From an uncultured Acidobacteriota bacterium (lineage in GTDB: Bacteria; Acidobacteriota; Terriglobia; Bryobacterales; Bryobacteraceae): a stretch of 64,000 nucleotides of DNA. Position numbers and translations under genes: made by a program. The notes under the pieces were generated by a model. That model was not told where the DNA came from. It made no database searches and was given only the letters and a program-made list of their open reading frames with translations. Positions within the stretch are counted from its first letter, which is position 1; every line of letters starts with the position of its first letter. The stretch spans positions 62,001 through 126,000 of the forward strand of contig CADECY010000002.1 in the NCBI GenBank assembly GCA_902825945.1, given 5' to 3'. Of this stretch, positions 1 to 9,510 are shown piece after piece.

Positions 1-350
1 CGAATCGCCTCCGCCAGCCGATCCACGGATACATCCTTCAGCAGATATCCGCGCGCACCGAATCGGAGGCCCTTCAGCAGTGCCTCGTCGTCGTCGAATG
101 TCGTCAGCAGTACGGCAGGCGGGCACGGCTTCTTTTCCTTGTGCAGGCGTTCCAACATGTCCACGCCGGAAAGCCGCGGCATGCGAACGTCGAGCAGCAC
201 GACATCGGCTGCGACCCGCTCCAGCGCTTCCATGGCCTCGATTCCATCGGCGGCCTCACCGGCCAGTTGGATGTCCGGGAGCGTGCCCAACAGCTCGCGA
301 ATGCCCTGGCGAACCAAAGTCTGATCTTCCACCAGCAGGACGCGAATCAT
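1..350 (-). CDS. NarL/LuxR-family response regulator (3' end missing)
   Basis: Reading leftward from the ATG at 350, the protein begins MIRVLLVEDQTLVRQGI and continues open to the window edge, giving about 116 residues. This is the receiver domain of a NarL-type response regulator: the acidic pair is in VEDQ, the phospho-acceptor Asp is in VVLLDVRMP, the switch Thr is in LLTTFDDDE and the Lys is in GYLLKDVS. The LuxR-type DNA-binding helix-turn-helix expected at the C-terminus lies outside the window. The stop of the upstream histidine kinase is one base before this start, so the two are almost certainly cotranscribed and form a cognate pair. Its target genes cannot be read from the sequence. 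Confidence 0.93.
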   Translation of the reverse strand, partial: MIRVLLVEDQTLVRQGIRELLGTLPDIQLAGEAADGIEAMEALERVAADVVLLDVRMPRLSGVDMLERLHKEKKPCPPAVLLTTFDDDEALLKGLRFGARGYLLKDVSVDRLAEAI

Positions 351-351
351 T

Positions 352-1545
352 TCAGGCAGCTCCAGTCAAAGGGACATGAGCAAGAAGCCGGAAGCCTCTA
401 CCCGGCGCGGTGTCGATTTCGAGCGTTCCGCCCATGGCCTCCACGCGCTCACGCATTCCGCGCAGCCCGTTGCCCTGCCGCAACTCGGGAGTGCCCCGGC
501 CGTTGTCCCGAATTTCGAGATCCACACCGGAGTCCGTCGACGCCAGCCGCAGGTGAATCGACTGCGCCTGGGAGTGGCGGATGGAATTCGTGATGGCCTC
601 CTGGGCGCACCGCAGCAATGCCTGTGCCTTCGCGGGGTCGTGTATCATTCCGGCGTCCGCCATCTCCAGGCCGATCCTGGGTTGATCGATCCCTTCCGCG
701 ATCGATCTCAGCGCCTTCGCCAGGTCCACTGCTCCCTCGTGGCGCATGTCGCTGACAGCGGCCCGAACATCGCTCAAGAGAAGCTTTGCGATCAAATGCG
801 CATCCTCGACTGGCTTGCGCGCAGGCCCTTCCGCTGTCCGGGCGGCGAGTTGCAGTTTCAGGCTGAGTGCCGCCAGATGATGGCCAATCGTGTCATGCAA
901 TTCCCTGGCGATGTTCAAACGCTCATTGATCCGCACCGAGTCTGAAAGCACCTGCTGCGTGGCGCGCAACTCACCGAGCGCGAGCGACAACTCTCGGCGT
1001 GCATCTCCTTCGCGGCCGGCCATGTAGCCCGCCGCGAACGACAGCAGTTGCCACGCGAACGCCTGCGCGATCGTCAGCACGATCGCCGCCCGCCTGGGAA
1101 CGTGCACCAGTTCGGGCGCGGGAGACAGGCCGCCCTGCGTGAACCCAATGAGGATCACCGCCATCAGGAATGCCAGTTGAACGTAGATCCAGCGGGTCCG
1201 CGTTCTCGTGGTGAGAAGATATCCGGCCTCGCAGGCGACGATGATCATCAGGTCCGGAATCAGGAGACCGGTCGCGAGTTGCGTGACCAGAATGAGCCGC
1301 AGCCGCCATTCCGAGTTCACATTGCTGTGTCCGCGGGTTGCCCGCCAGAAGAGCGCGCAGAACGCCAGCAGCGCGGCGACGAACAGAATCATCAGGGCCG
1401 AAAATCCGGCGAGGCGCCGGTCCGGCGGCAGGTTCGGCACGAGAATCGCGAGGCCCGATGGCCCGCGGGCGGCGACGTCCGCGATTCCGATAGCTCCCGT
1501 CACGAGAGCCACCAACAGGCCGGCAATCCGAAACAGCAGCGGCAT
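352..1545 (-). CDS. DesK/NarX-type sensor histidine kinase
   Basis: This 397-residue membrane sensor kinase has about five hydrophobic segments within residues 5-175 and no large extracytoplasmic domain, so it probably senses something in or at the membrane. The cytoplasmic part holds a HisKA_3 dimerisation domain with the phospho-acceptor His at about residue 217 (RELHDTIGHH). A compact HATPase_c domain follows, with an N box (AQEAITNSIRHS), a G1 box (DNGRGTPE) and a G2 box (GNGLRGMRERVEAMGG). This architecture pairs with NarL-type regulators, and one begins one base after its stop. The ATG at 1545 lacks a clear Shine-Dalgarno sequence but is followed directly by the first membrane segment. 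The signal sensed is unknown. Confidence 0.92.
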   Translation of the reverse strand: MPLLFRIAGLLVALVTGAIGIADVAARGPSGLAILVPNLPPDRRLAGFSALMILFVAALLAFCALFWRATRGHSNVNSEWRLRLILVTQLATGLLIPDLMIIVACEAGYLLTTRTRTRWIYVQLAFLMAVILIGFTQGGLSPAPELVHVPRRAAIVLTIAQAFAWQLLSFAAGYMAGREGDARRELSLALGELRATQQVLSDSVRINERLNIARELHDTIGHHLAALSLKLQLAARTAEGPARKPVEDAHLIAKLLLSDVRAAVSDMRHEGAVDLAKALRSIAEGIDQPRIGLEMADAGMIHDPAKAQALLRCAQEAITNSIRHSQAQSIHLRLASTDSGVDLEIRDNGRGTPELRQGNGLRGMRERVEAMGGTLEIDTAPGRGFRLLAHVPLTGAA

Positions 1546-1626
1546 ATTTTTTTACCGATTCCAATGATCTCACTGGGCTTTGACTGCTGCCAGTGCCGAA
1601 AGTCATGCCTCCGGACCATTGCTTTG

Positions 1627-1638
1627 CGCACATGTGCG
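1627..1638. promoter_or_regulatory. 12-bp perfect palindrome in a divergent promoter region
   Basis: CGCACATGTGCG is a perfect 12-bp inverted repeat in the 139-bp space between the divergent histidine kinase and serine hydrolase genes. Its position suits an operator shared by both directions, possibly for the NarL-type regulator encoded next door, but no family consensus was matched. Confidence 0.3.
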
Positions 1639-1684
1639 ACGGGAGCGTTTCCGTGCATTCTGAGGCTCGAAGGAGATTTCAGAA

Positions 1685-2830
1685 ATGAAACTGACCCAGA
1701 TGATTCCGATTGCGTTGGCCTGCGTGCTGACACAGCGGGCCGAATCCCAGGACGTGGAACTGACCGCGTTCCTTTCCAAGTGGAGCATTCCCGGCGGAGC
1801 CGTGGCCATGGTGCGCGGCGGCAAGCTGCACTCGCGAGGTATCGGCTTGGCCAATCCCGCGGCAGGCGAATCCGTCAAGAGGGACTCACGGTTCCGCGTG
1901 GCGAGCATCACCAAGCCGATCACCGCCACCGCGATCCTGAAGCTCGTGGAAGATCGGCGCATTCGCCTGGACGACCGCGTCTTCGACTGGCTGCCGCGAT
2001 ACCGGTCTCACATCGCCGATGTGCGTGCTCACGCGATCACGATTCGCCAGCTTCTGCAACACTCCGGTGGATGGGATGCAGCACTGAGCAGTGATCCTCT
2101 CTACGCCTCGCGCGAAGAGTTGGAACAGGCCGGCCTCGACGTACCTCCGCAACAGGAACAAGTGATCGCATTCTGGCTGGGCCAACCGCTGGACTTCACA
2201 CCGGGAACGCGGTTCGCCTATTCGAACTTCGGGTACGTGTTGCTGGGCCGTGTGATCGAAGTCGTGACCAGCACGCCCTACGAAGAGTGGGTCGCGAAGA
2301 ATATTCTCGAGCCCTCCGGGTTCGAACATCCACAACTGGCGGGCAGTCTCGCAAGCGAGCGGGTACGCGGCGAAGCGAGCTATTCTGACCAGCCGGACGC
2401 GCCGTTCACGATGTCCGTCGTGTCGCGCGAACCCGATCTCGTGCCGGCACCCTACGGTAGCTTTTCGCTGGCGCTTCAGGATTCGGCGGGCGGATGGCTG
2501 GCATCGGCTCCCGAACTCGCCCGCTTTCTGTCCCGATTGGCCGCTGGAAAGATCGTGCGGCCGGAAACGGTTGCCGTGATGTTGGAACGCCCCTCCTACC
2601 TGCCAGCCGGTGCACAGGCGTGGTACGGGCTCGGGGTCTACATCTATACGAGCCCGGCTGGAGCCGCCATCATCCACGATGGATCGTTCGCTGGAACGTC
2701 GGCGCTGATAATGCACGTTCCCGGCCTCGCCACCGTGGCGGCGCTTTTCAACAGCAAGCCGCGGGACTACGGGGAATTCGTTGGGGAGCTGCAGCAGATT
2801 CTCTTGGAAGCCGCGATACGCCTGAACTGA
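1685..2830 (+). CDS. Exported serine hydrolase, class C beta-lactamase/esterase family
   Basis: This 381-residue protein belongs to the beta-lactamase class C / D-Ala-D-Ala carboxypeptidase fold (serine hydrolase family S12). The signal peptide spans roughly residues 1-21. The catalytic tetrad motif SITK places the nucleophile at Ser74 and the Lys at 77. The second motif YSN starts at Tyr179, and the third-motif equivalent is HDG around His331, where beta-lactamases have KTG. That substitution is common in esterase, peptidase and amidase members and argues against a true beta-lactamase. A good ribosome site (GAAGGAGA) precedes the ATG. The next gene starts 14 bases after the stop, so the pair is probably an operon. 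The substrate is not predictable; turnover of peptides or cell-wall fragments is possible. Confidence 0.9.
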   Translation: MKLTQMIPIALACVLTQRAESQDVELTAFLSKWSIPGGAVAMVRGGKLHSRGIGLANPAAGESVKRDSRFRVASITKPITATAILKLVEDRRIRLDDRVFDWLPRYRSHIADVRAHAITIRQLLQHSGGWDAALSSDPLYASREELEQAGLDVPPQQEQVIAFWLGQPLDFTPGTRFAYSNFGYVLLGRVIEVVTSTPYEEWVAKNILEPSGFEHPQLAGSLASERVRGEASYSDQPDAPFTMSVVSREPDLVPAPYGSFSLALQDSAGGWLASAPELARFLSRLAAGKIVRPETVAVMLERPSYLPAGAQAWYGLGVYIYTSPAGAAIIHDGSFAGTSALIMHVPGLATVAALFNSKPRDYGEFVGELQQILLEAAIRLN

Positions 2831-2844
2831 GAAAGGAACACACG

Positions 2845-3282
2845 ATGAACATCAATTCGAGTACACTGCCCGGAGTCATCGGACTGGCGCTTCTGCTCAT
2901 TCCCGGAGGCATCGCCGAAGCGGCGCCCTTATGCGAGACAGGAAGGCTGTTGGATGTCCAACAAGCCACCGAACTGGTGCCAACGGTTCAAGTGGGCCGC
3001 ACTCGCCGCGACAAGAACGGCAGGGAATGGACCACCATCGCGCCACCACCGGTGCAGAAGCAGACCAGCTATATCGTGAAGTTGGCCGTTGGTGGCATGA
3101 TCTATTCGGCGCGCTCCAGCGGTGAGTTCTGGGGCTATGATCCGTCGAAACTGGTTGTCAACAGCGACATCCCGGTGTGCGTGGAGCCGAATAGACTCGT
3201 GATCACGCGGCCCGATGGCAAGCAGTACAAACCAACGATCATCCGGCGGGAGTGGGAACGGTCCGCTCCCGCCGGCGAGTGA
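2845..3282 (+). CDS. Small exported protein of unknown function
   Basis: This 145-residue protein starts at the ATG at 2845 behind a clear AAAGGAA ribosome site, 14 bases after the serine hydrolase. A hydrophobic N-terminus (about residues 8-26, ending GGIAEA) reads as a signal peptide. The mature part contains two cysteines, one near the N-terminus (PLCETG) and one in the middle (IPVCVEP), which could form a disulfide, and a beta-rich composition. I do not recognise a named family. The ending RREWERSAPAGE is polar and disordered-looking. It converges on the TonB-dependent receptor gene with only 8 bases between stops. Confidence 0.8.
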   Translation: MNINSSTLPGVIGLALLLIPGGIAEAAPLCETGRLLDVQQATELVPTVQVGRTRRDKNGREWTTIAPPPVQKQTSYIVKLAVGGMIYSARSSGEFWGYDPSKLVVNSDIPVCVEPNRLVITRPDGKQYKPTIIRREWERSAPAGE

Positions 3283-3290
3283 GTCTTCGG

Positions 3291-6200
3291 TTAGAACAGA
3301 AACTTCAAGCCGAACTGGAGCGACCGCGGATCGCGCGTCGAGTTCACCTCGCCGAACGAACCACGCGTCGCTTCCGTCACGGCCGTGCCCGGATTGGGCA
3401 GGCCGAGTCCAGTGTTCACGCCCGCCCACTGCGTGTGGTTGAACGTGTTGAAGGTCTCGAAACGAAACTGGAGGTTCATCTTCTCGCTCATCCGGAAGTT
3501 CTTGAACAGTGAGAGATCCCACTGATTGATTCCGGGCAAGCGAAGAGCCTGCTTGACGGTGTTGCCGAGCGATCCGTCCGCGGGACGCCCGAACGCCAGA
3601 ACGTTGAAGTAGTTTCGCCGTGTGCGCTCTTCCGGATAGATCTCCTGCCCGGTGATGTAGTCAGCGCGCTGACCGCCGCCGAGAGTGCCGAGGTTGCCGT
3701 TCGAAGTCACTGTCGCGGGCGGACCGCTCCAGAAACGCGCGATGCCGTTCAACTGCCATCCGTTGACGAGGAAGTCGCCCGCCTTCGAGCCGTTGCGGAC
3801 AATCTTGGGCAGTTCGTACACGAAGTCAATGGTCACGACTTGACGGCGGTCGAAGCTCGCGTCGCCGTACTCGCGCTTGCGATCCTTGAAGTAGCCGATT
3901 CCGGTTCCATCGCCGTCGACTTCGCTCACCGCTCGCGAGAGGGTGTAGTTGAAGTTGCCGGTCAGGCTCTTGGCGAAGCGGCGGGTCAACCGCGCTTGGA
4001 TGGCCTTGTAGTTCGAAACGCCTCCGAATTCGGTGAACGGAATGCCCGTGTAGCCGAGATACGGACGCAACGCGTTCTGGGTGTTGTTCACACTCGCGAG
4101 CACGCCGGGGCGGAGTGTCGTGCCCAGATCCAGTTGATTCAAGTCGCGCCGGTATTGCAGGTAACGGCCGAAATTGCCGATGCCCGCGATGTCGATCGAC
4201 ATGTCGTTGGTGATCTGACGCTGAATGCCGAGCGACCACGAGTAGATCGTCGGGATCTGTCCCGCGGGATCGAACGTCGACAGTCCAACCGGGAATCGCA
4301 CGCCTTGCTGGATCAGCGCGGGTGATACTTCGTCCGCACGCCCGTTGTAGACTGTCGGCGTGTAGAGCAACGGCGGATTTCCGAGCCCGTCGAAGCTGTT
4401 GACGTTCTGGCGCATGCGCTCGTAGAAGAAGCCCCCGCCGCCTCGAATCGAAGTCTTTCCGTCACCCATCGGATCGAACGCGAATCCGATGCGCGGCGCC
4501 CAGTTGTTGTAGCGGTGCTTGGCGAAGCCCTTCGGGATTCCACCCTGGCCTTCCTGGATGATGCCGTTGAACGGATCGCCGCTCCCCGGAATGATCGAGC
4601 CGTTGCGCAGTCCTGGAGCCGTATCGATGCGGACGGCCTTCGACGGATCGAAGCGGCCCGGATCGAAGTAGTTCTGCAGGTAGTCGCCGACCGTGTACGT
4701 CGGTCCGAGGTAGGCCCAGCGCAGCCCGAGTTCGAGGGTGAGCTTGCGGTTGACCTTCCACGAATCCTGACCATAGAACTCGAGCCCCCAGAAGCGGAAA
4801 GACCCGTAGAACTTGCCGTTCGTCTGGCTGAGCGACGTGTAGTTGCCGAGCAACATGTTGGCGAAGGTGTTGCCAGTGTCGCGCGTGTTCTCCGTGTTCG
4901 ATCCGAAGTTGAAGCTGACGACATCGGTCCAGGAGGGTTGCTGGCCGTTTCGATTGTGATTGAGGAATCCGCCGAACTTGAAGGTGTGCGCGCCGCGATT
5001 CATCGTGACGTTGTCGGTCCAAGCGAACTGCCGCGCGTCCGATTCCCAAGTCGCCGGGAAACCCGCGTAATTGCAGGTGCCGATGCCGCAGTTGAAGCGG
5101 GGGAAGCGGTTCCGGATGTTCGAATTCGGATAGAGTTCCTGGAAGGTGAAGCCGAGTTTCGCGCGATCGTACTGATCGGCGTTAGTTCCCTCGGGGACGT
5201 CCACTACCTGCGTGAGGCGGTTGTAGCCGAAGATGAACTCGTGCGTCACCGTGGGCGAAATCACGTTGACGAGGTTCCATGACCACGACGATCCGGGTTT
5301 CTTCCGGTACTGAGGGAAAATCGGCGAGGGCAGCGTGGTGAAGATGCCGAGATCCTGCGTTTCGCGCTGTGCGTCGTCGGCCCAGCGGAAGAAGAAGTTC
5401 GCTTTCGACGACATCGCCCAGTCGTACCGCAGCACCTTGCCATCCTTGCGGAAGCCGTACTGCTGCTGATAGGGATAGCGGACAAGCTCCGGCGAGCCAG
5501 GCGTGGCGGGCGCTCCGCTCCGGTCGAGGAAGCTCATGACTTTGATGAACGCGCCGGCGTTCCGGCTCCACTCGTTCTGCGGAATGATGTTGTTCACATA
5601 CGGATCGCCGCCAATGATGCGGCCGTTCGGCTCGCGGACCGCGGTTCCGGGCCGGAAGATCTGGCCGACACGGAAGCCCGTATTCTGTCCAGCCGTGGTC
5701 AACAGTGGCTGATCGCGATAGAGCCGCGAGAGATCGCCGCGCAGCAGGTCCTGATGCGGAATGTCGATGAAGTTGCCGCCGATCGGGCGCGAGGCCCGCG
5801 TGCCTTCGTAGTTGAAGAAGAAGAACATGCGCGGATCCTTGCGGCTCGACGCTTTCCATAGATAGATCGGGCCGCCGAGATTGGCGCCGAACTGGTTGAA
5901 GCGGAGCTTGGCCGTCTTGCCGGTGGTATCGAACGGCAGGCGCGTATCGAGTGCGTTGTTGCGCAGGAACTCGTACGCCGTGCCGTGGAACTGCCGCGTG
6001 CCCGACTTCGTGTTGATCGAAATCAAGACGCCGGGATTCCGGCCATACTCGGCATTGAAGGTCGAGGTTTGCACCTTGAACTCGCCGACGGCGTCGAGCG
6101 AGATCTGCGTGAACTGGCCGTCATTGGCTCCGACATCGGTATTGATCGTGCCATCGAGGAAGACGTTGTTGTTCGATCCGCGCAGGCCATTCACGTTGAA

Positions 6201-6740
6201 TGCGTCCGTGTTGTTGAACGCGAGCCGGAAATCGGAGCGGTCATTCGAAACCACACCGGGCAGCGTGCGAATCAGCGACTGGAAGTCGCGTCCGTTGAGG
6301 CTGAGCTCGGTGACTTGACGCGAGTCGATCACGAAGCTCTTGTTGGACGTAGCGGTCTCGACGAGCGGAATCGCGGACTCGACCGTGATCGACTCGGAGG
6401 TCTGGCCGACTTCGGCTGTAATCGCGCCCAAATCCATCGTCTGGTTCTGATCGAGCTTGAGGCCGGGCCGGCTGCTCGACTTGAAGCCGGTTGCTTCCAT
6501 CTTCAGCGTGTAGAGGCCCGGGAGCAGGTTGCGAAGGGCGAACCGGCCATCGGTGCCCGTGGCGGCCTCGCGAGCGACGATGTTTTTACCTTCGTCGGTC
6601 ACGGAAACATTTGCATTGGGGATGGCGGCACCCTGCGGGTCCACCACCGTGCCTTGAATCGTGCCGGTTTGCGCCAGAGCGAGCGAACTGGAGAGCGCGA
6701 ACGCGGCGAGGCCAAGACTGTTACGCAGTAACGTGCGCAT
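3291..6740 (-). CDS. TonB-dependent receptor, Oar-like with carboxypeptidase-regulatory domain
   Basis: This 1,149-residue outer-membrane protein belongs to the very long receptor type typical of Acidobacteriota. It has a signal peptide (residues 1-23, ending ALAQ), then a CarboxypepD_reg-like beta-sandwich (about 25-105, TGTIQGTVVDPQGAAIPNA), a plug domain (about 115-240, with NGLRGSNNNVFLDG), and a long 22-strand-type barrel ending in phenylalanine (FGLKFLF), as expected for a BAM-recognised C-terminal strand. It probably imports or binds large oligomers such as glycans or peptides; the ligand is not predictable. GAGGTG lies just before the start. It converges on the small exported gene at 2845. 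The hydrolase downstream of position 6836 lies upstream in the same direction and could be functionally linked. Confidence 0.93.
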   Translation of the reverse strand: MRTLLRNSLGLAAFALSSSLALAQTGTIQGTVVDPQGAAIPNANVSVTDEGKNIVAREAATGTDGRFALRNLLPGLYTLKMEATGFKSSSRPGLKLDQNQTMDLGAITAEVGQTSESITVESAIPLVETATSNKSFVIDSRQVTELSLNGRDFQSLIRTLPGVVSNDRSDFRLAFNNTDAFNVNGLRGSNNNVFLDGTINTDVGANDGQFTQISLDAVGEFKVQTSTFNAEYGRNPGVLISINTKSGTRQFHGTAYEFLRNNALDTRLPFDTTGKTAKLRFNQFGANLGGPIYLWKASSRKDPRMFFFFNYEGTRASRPIGGNFIDIPHQDLLRGDLSRLYRDQPLLTTAGQNTGFRVGQIFRPGTAVREPNGRIIGGDPYVNNIIPQNEWSRNAGAFIKVMSFLDRSGAPATPGSPELVRYPYQQQYGFRKDGKVLRYDWAMSSKANFFFRWADDAQRETQDLGIFTTLPSPIFPQYRKKPGSSWSWNLVNVISPTVTHEFIFGYNRLTQVVDVPEGTNADQYDRAKLGFTFQELYPNSNIRNRFPRFNCGIGTCNYAGFPATWESDARQFAWTDNVTMNRGAHTFKFGGFLNHNRNGQQPSWTDVVSFNFGSNTENTRDTGNTFANMLLGNYTSLSQTNGKFYGSFRFWGLEFYGQDSWKVNRKLTLELGLRWAYLGPTYTVGDYLQNYFDPGRFDPSKAVRIDTAPGLRNGSIIPGSGDPFNGIIQEGQGGIPKGFAKHRYNNWAPRIGFAFDPMGDGKTSIRGGGGFFYERMRQNVNSFDGLGNPPLLYTPTVYNGRADEVSPALIQQGVRFPVGLSTFDPAGQIPTIYSWSLGIQRQITNDMSIDIAGIGNFGRYLQYRRDLNQLDLGTTLRPGVLASVNNTQNALRPYLGYTGIPFTEFGGVSNYKAIQARLTRRFAKSLTGNFNYTLSRAVSEVDGDGTGIGYFKDRKREYGDASFDRRQVVTIDFVYELPKIVRNGSKAGDFLVNGWQLNGIARFWSGPPATVTSNGNLGTLGGGQRADYITGQEIYPEERTRRNYFNVLAFGRPADGSLGNTVKQALRLPGINQWDLSLFKNFRMSEKMNLQFRFETFNTFNHTQWAGVNTGLGLPNPGTAVTEATRGSFGEVNSTRDPRSLQFGLKFLF

Positions 6741-6780
6741 AACACCTCGTGTGTTTGGAGTTGATAATTGAAAAATACTA

Positions 6781-6799
6781 GGAAATCCAGCAGGTTTCC
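6781..6799. promoter_or_regulatory. Imperfect dyad upstream of the TonB-dependent receptor
   Basis: GGAAATCCAGCAGGTTTCC is an inverted repeat with 5-bp perfect outer arms (GGAAA/TTTCC) plus an inner C-G pair. It lies 41-59 bases upstream of the receptor ATG in a 95-bp gap. It could be an operator or a leader stem-loop. There is no independent support. Confidence 0.25.
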
Positions 6800-6835
6800 C
6801 AGGCCCTGAATGCTCGATCAGGATAGCACGCGTGC

Positions 6836-8764
6836 TTAGCGTTTCACCACCGGCAGCACGATGCGGGATGAGTGGACTCCGCCGTGGTGCACGCTATTGC
6901 GAGCCAATACTGTCTTGACTTCGTCGAAGTTGCGTCCACCCGTATTGAGATTGCGGTCAAACCTTGGGAAATTGCTGCTCGAGATCTCGAGCCGGATCCG
7001 GTGTCCCTTGCCGAACCAGTTGCTGGTGGTGAGGCCCGAAAGCGTTACCGGGTAGACCTTGCCTTTCTCCATCCAGACGGGCGGCTTGTCGTACCCATCT
7101 CGATAACGCATTCTCTGAATTGTCTCATCGAGATTGTAGGCTGCACCATCAGGATAGACATCCACTAGTTTGGCGGTGAAGTCCGTGTCTTTCGCATCGG
7201 AGGAGACGAATAGCGTGACATCGATCGTGCCGCTCACTTCGATGCCATCCGGGAATGGATCGCTCGTGTAAACGAGCACATCGGCGCGAGCTTCGTTCTT
7301 TCGCTGATCGAACGCACCGCCCGCTACCGCGTTGCCGGTGCAGCAGACGTTGCCACCGAGCGATGGCACCGGATTCATCGGGTCGTAGACGAAGGTGTCG
7401 GGACGGCTGGCCGTGGGCGCCGAAGCCACGAGTGCGCCGTCTCCCATCACGCTGTTCGCCTTGCCGCTGCTCGACAGATACAGCGTCAGCGGTTTGGCTT
7501 CGGCGGGCGGCCACGAATCGGAGGCGTGCCACTGGTTCGAACCCATCGTGTAGTAGCGGACCTTGGGCCACTTGTCGATCACCTTGCTGTCGCCGCCTTT
7601 GATGAAATGATCGAACCAGCCGTAGGTCAACTCGTCATATTCGAGCCGCGCATCGGCGACACTGCGCTCACCGACGATCGTATCTTCCTTGGCGCGCTTG
7701 AAGGCGCAATGAAGCGTAGGCGCGATGATCGCATATTGGCGATTGGCCACCTCGGGTCGCGCGGTCTTGCGGACGTGATTGTAGGCGGCGAGATTCGGCG
7801 CGACAGAGACGTCATACCAAGACATGAACCAGAAGCCCGGAATGTCGATCTTCTGATCGTCATGCCACAATCCTCCGCGATACCATGCCGGGTCGTTCGG
7901 TTCGCGCTTGATCATCGCGCCGCCGGTCGAGACTTCCATGCGGTCGGCGTAGATGCCGTCCGGCCCGCCGGCGGCCTTGATGATGTCCATCACGGGGAGA
8001 TGCGCGAGAGCCTTCGCCCAATCGACAGGAGGCATCTGCGGCGCCAGATCGAACATACGCGACGCACGGATCAATTCCTGCTGCGGCGTATTTGGCGGAA
8101 ACATCGGCCGCACTTGATTCTGCTGTCCGTAGATCCAGGCCGCGAACAGCATCTGGAAGGCGCCGCCGCGATACCAGTTGCCTTGTTCGTAGTATCCGCC
8201 CACGCGGCCCACGCCCGCGCCGAATCCCTGCGGGATCATCGTGGTGAAGGCGGGATGCCCCATCGCGGCCACCGCGAGTTGCCATTCGGCGGTCGAGGAG
8301 CAACCGATCGTGCCGACCTTGCCGTTCGACCAGGGTTGCTTCGACATCCACTCGATCGCGTCCCAGCCATCGGTCAACGGCGCGCCGAGAATGTCGTAGT
8401 TGCCTTCGGAGAAGAAGTGGCCTCGCTCGTTCATCTCCACGAACGCGTAGCCGCGCTTGACGGCATCGAGTTCCGCGGTGAGGTCGCGCGGCGCGCCGAG
8501 CTTCACGTCCCAGAAGTTGAAATTGTAAGGCGTGCGCACGAAGATGATCGGATATTTTTTCGATTCGTCCTTCGGGCGATAGACGTCGGCTGCCATGCGC
8601 TTGCCGTCGCGCATCGGCACCATGATCTTGCGCTCGACGATCGCGATGGCTTGGAGCTTCTTTTCGGTTTCGTGGCGCGCTTCGATGACCTGCGCATCGG
8701 TGGTGCGCTGAATCTGGGCGAGCAGCGAGAATGTGGCAGCGGTGAAAACGAAGGCGAACTTCAT
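6836..8764 (-). CDS. CocE/NonD family hydrolase (X-Pro dipeptidyl-peptidase S15 type)
   Basis: The chosen start (ATG at 8764) gives 642 residues with a signal peptide ([17 protein letters not shown]). The frame is open further upstream, but that extension overlaps the neighbouring oxidoreductase and lacks a signal peptide. The N-terminal alpha/beta-hydrolase domain carries the entry motif [16 protein letters not shown] and the nucleophile elbow GCSSTAEW. A helical cap follows, and the C-terminal jelly-roll typical of CocE/X-Pro enzymes ([19 protein letters not shown]) is present. Family members hydrolyse esters or amides, including glutaryl and X-Pro substrates. The start overlaps the stop of the upstream molybdo-oxidoreductase by one base (TGATG), showing translational coupling. 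The exact substrate is unknown. Confidence 0.9.
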   Translation of the reverse strand: MKFAFVFTAATFSLLAQIQRTTDAQVIEARHETEKKLQAIAIVERKIMVPMRDGKRMAADVYRPKDESKKYPIIFVRTPYNFNFWDVKLGAPRDLTAELDAVKRGYAFVEMNERGHFFSEGNYDILGAPLTDGWDAIEWMSKQPWSNGKVGTIGCSSTAEWQLAVAAMGHPAFTTMIPQGFGAGVGRVGGYYEQGNWYRGGAFQMLFAAWIYGQQNQVRPMFPPNTPQQELIRASRMFDLAPQMPPVDWAKALAHLPVMDIIKAAGGPDGIYADRMEVSTGGAMIKREPNDPAWYRGGLWHDDQKIDIPGFWFMSWYDVSVAPNLAAYNHVRKTARPEVANRQYAIIAPTLHCAFKRAKEDTIVGERSVADARLEYDELTYGWFDHFIKGGDSKVIDKWPKVRYYTMGSNQWHASDSWPPAEAKPLTLYLSSSGKANSVMGDGALVASAPTASRPDTFVYDPMNPVPSLGGNVCCTGNAVAGGAFDQRKNEARADVLVYTSDPFPDGIEVSGTIDVTLFVSSDAKDTDFTAKLVDVYPDGAAYNLDETIQRMRYRDGYDKPPVWMEKGKVYPVTLSGLTTSNWFGKGHRIRLEISSSNFPRFDRNLNTGGRNFDEVKTVLARNSVHHGGVHSSRIVLPVVKR

Positions 8765-9510
8765 CAGATGCCGTTGTACCACGCGTAGCCACGTTCGGCC
8801 GCGAACGAACCCATTCCCTTGCCAAAAGCTTTCACGCTGTCGACGACCGTCAGGCGCGTGACGAACTTCACGCTCTTGTATCCGAGCTGCCGCGGCACAC
8901 GAACTCGCAACGGTCCCCCGTGGCCCACAGGAAGGTCGCCGCCGTTCATTCCCCACGTGATGATCGTTTGTGGATGCAGCGCGTCAGCCATATCGACGCT
9001 ATCCCACCACCGTTCCTGGATCGAACGGTAGACGACGTACCTTGCGGTGGCGGCGATGCCCACGCGTTCGAGGATGTGCGAAAGGGGAACGCCGGTCCAC
9101 TCGGCAATGAATGACCAGCCTTCCTCGCAGGCGAGATGTGTGATCTGGCTGCGGGAGGGGAACGACTTGATCTCGGCGACGGAGAACTCCATCGGGCGCG
9201 CGACCAGGCCATCGACGGCCAGCCGCCAATCGGCGAAGCCCGCGGTCTGATGCTTCACAAAGACGTCGTCTTTCGGCGGACGTCCGTTGGCATGGGGCGG
9301 TTTCGAGATCAGCTCGCGCGGGAACTCGCGCGCCATCGAATCGCCCGTCAACACGCGTTGCGCGGCGTACGTCAGCGTTTCGCCGGGTCCCCAGATGCCC
9401 GCACCATCGGGCGGAATCAGCCCGTAGCGATCAGCGATGCGAGCGGCCGCGGCAAGTCCGGACGCGCCTGCGATTCCAGCGGTGATCAGCTTGCGGCGAG
9501 AAAGATCCAT
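8764..9510 (-). CDS. Molybdopterin-dependent oxidoreductase, sulfite-oxidase/MsrP-like
   Basis: This 248-residue protein starts at the ATG at 9510, giving a twin-arginine signal (SRRKLITAG) followed by a hydrophobic stretch, so it is exported folded with cofactor. The sulfite-oxidase molybdopterin-binding domain has the molybdenum-ligand Cys in [10 protein letters not shown]. No dimerisation domain follows, so it resembles the short YedY/MsrP-type catalytic subunits more than eukaryotic sulfite oxidase. The start overlaps the stop of the cytochrome b gene (TAATG), and its own stop overlaps the next ATG, so three genes are tightly coupled. It probably acts as a periplasmic reductase or dehydrogenase that exchanges electrons with the membrane cytochrome. 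The substrate is unknown; protein methionine sulfoxide is one possibility. Confidence 0.88.
   Translation of the reverse strand: MDLSRRKLITAGIAGASGLAAAARIADRYGLIPPDGAGIWGPGETLTYAAQRVLTGDSMAREFPRELISKPPHANGRPPKDDVFVKHQTAGFADWRLAVDGLVARPMEFSVAEIKSFPSRSQITHLACEEGWSFIAEWTGVPLSHILERVGIAATARYVVYRSIQERWWDSVDMADALHPQTIITWGMNGGDLPVGHGGPLRVRVPRQLGYKSVKFVTRLTVVDSVKAFGKGMGSFAAERGYAWYNGI

Noticed and set aside
3826..4924. Additional minus-strand frames inside the first TonB-dependent receptor
   Set aside because: They are frame-shifted readings of the receptor gene, with no start signals of their own.
7526..8788. 420-codon + strand frame opposite the CocE-type hydrolase
   Set aside because: Antisense artefact; no domain, and the hydrolase is complete on the other strand.
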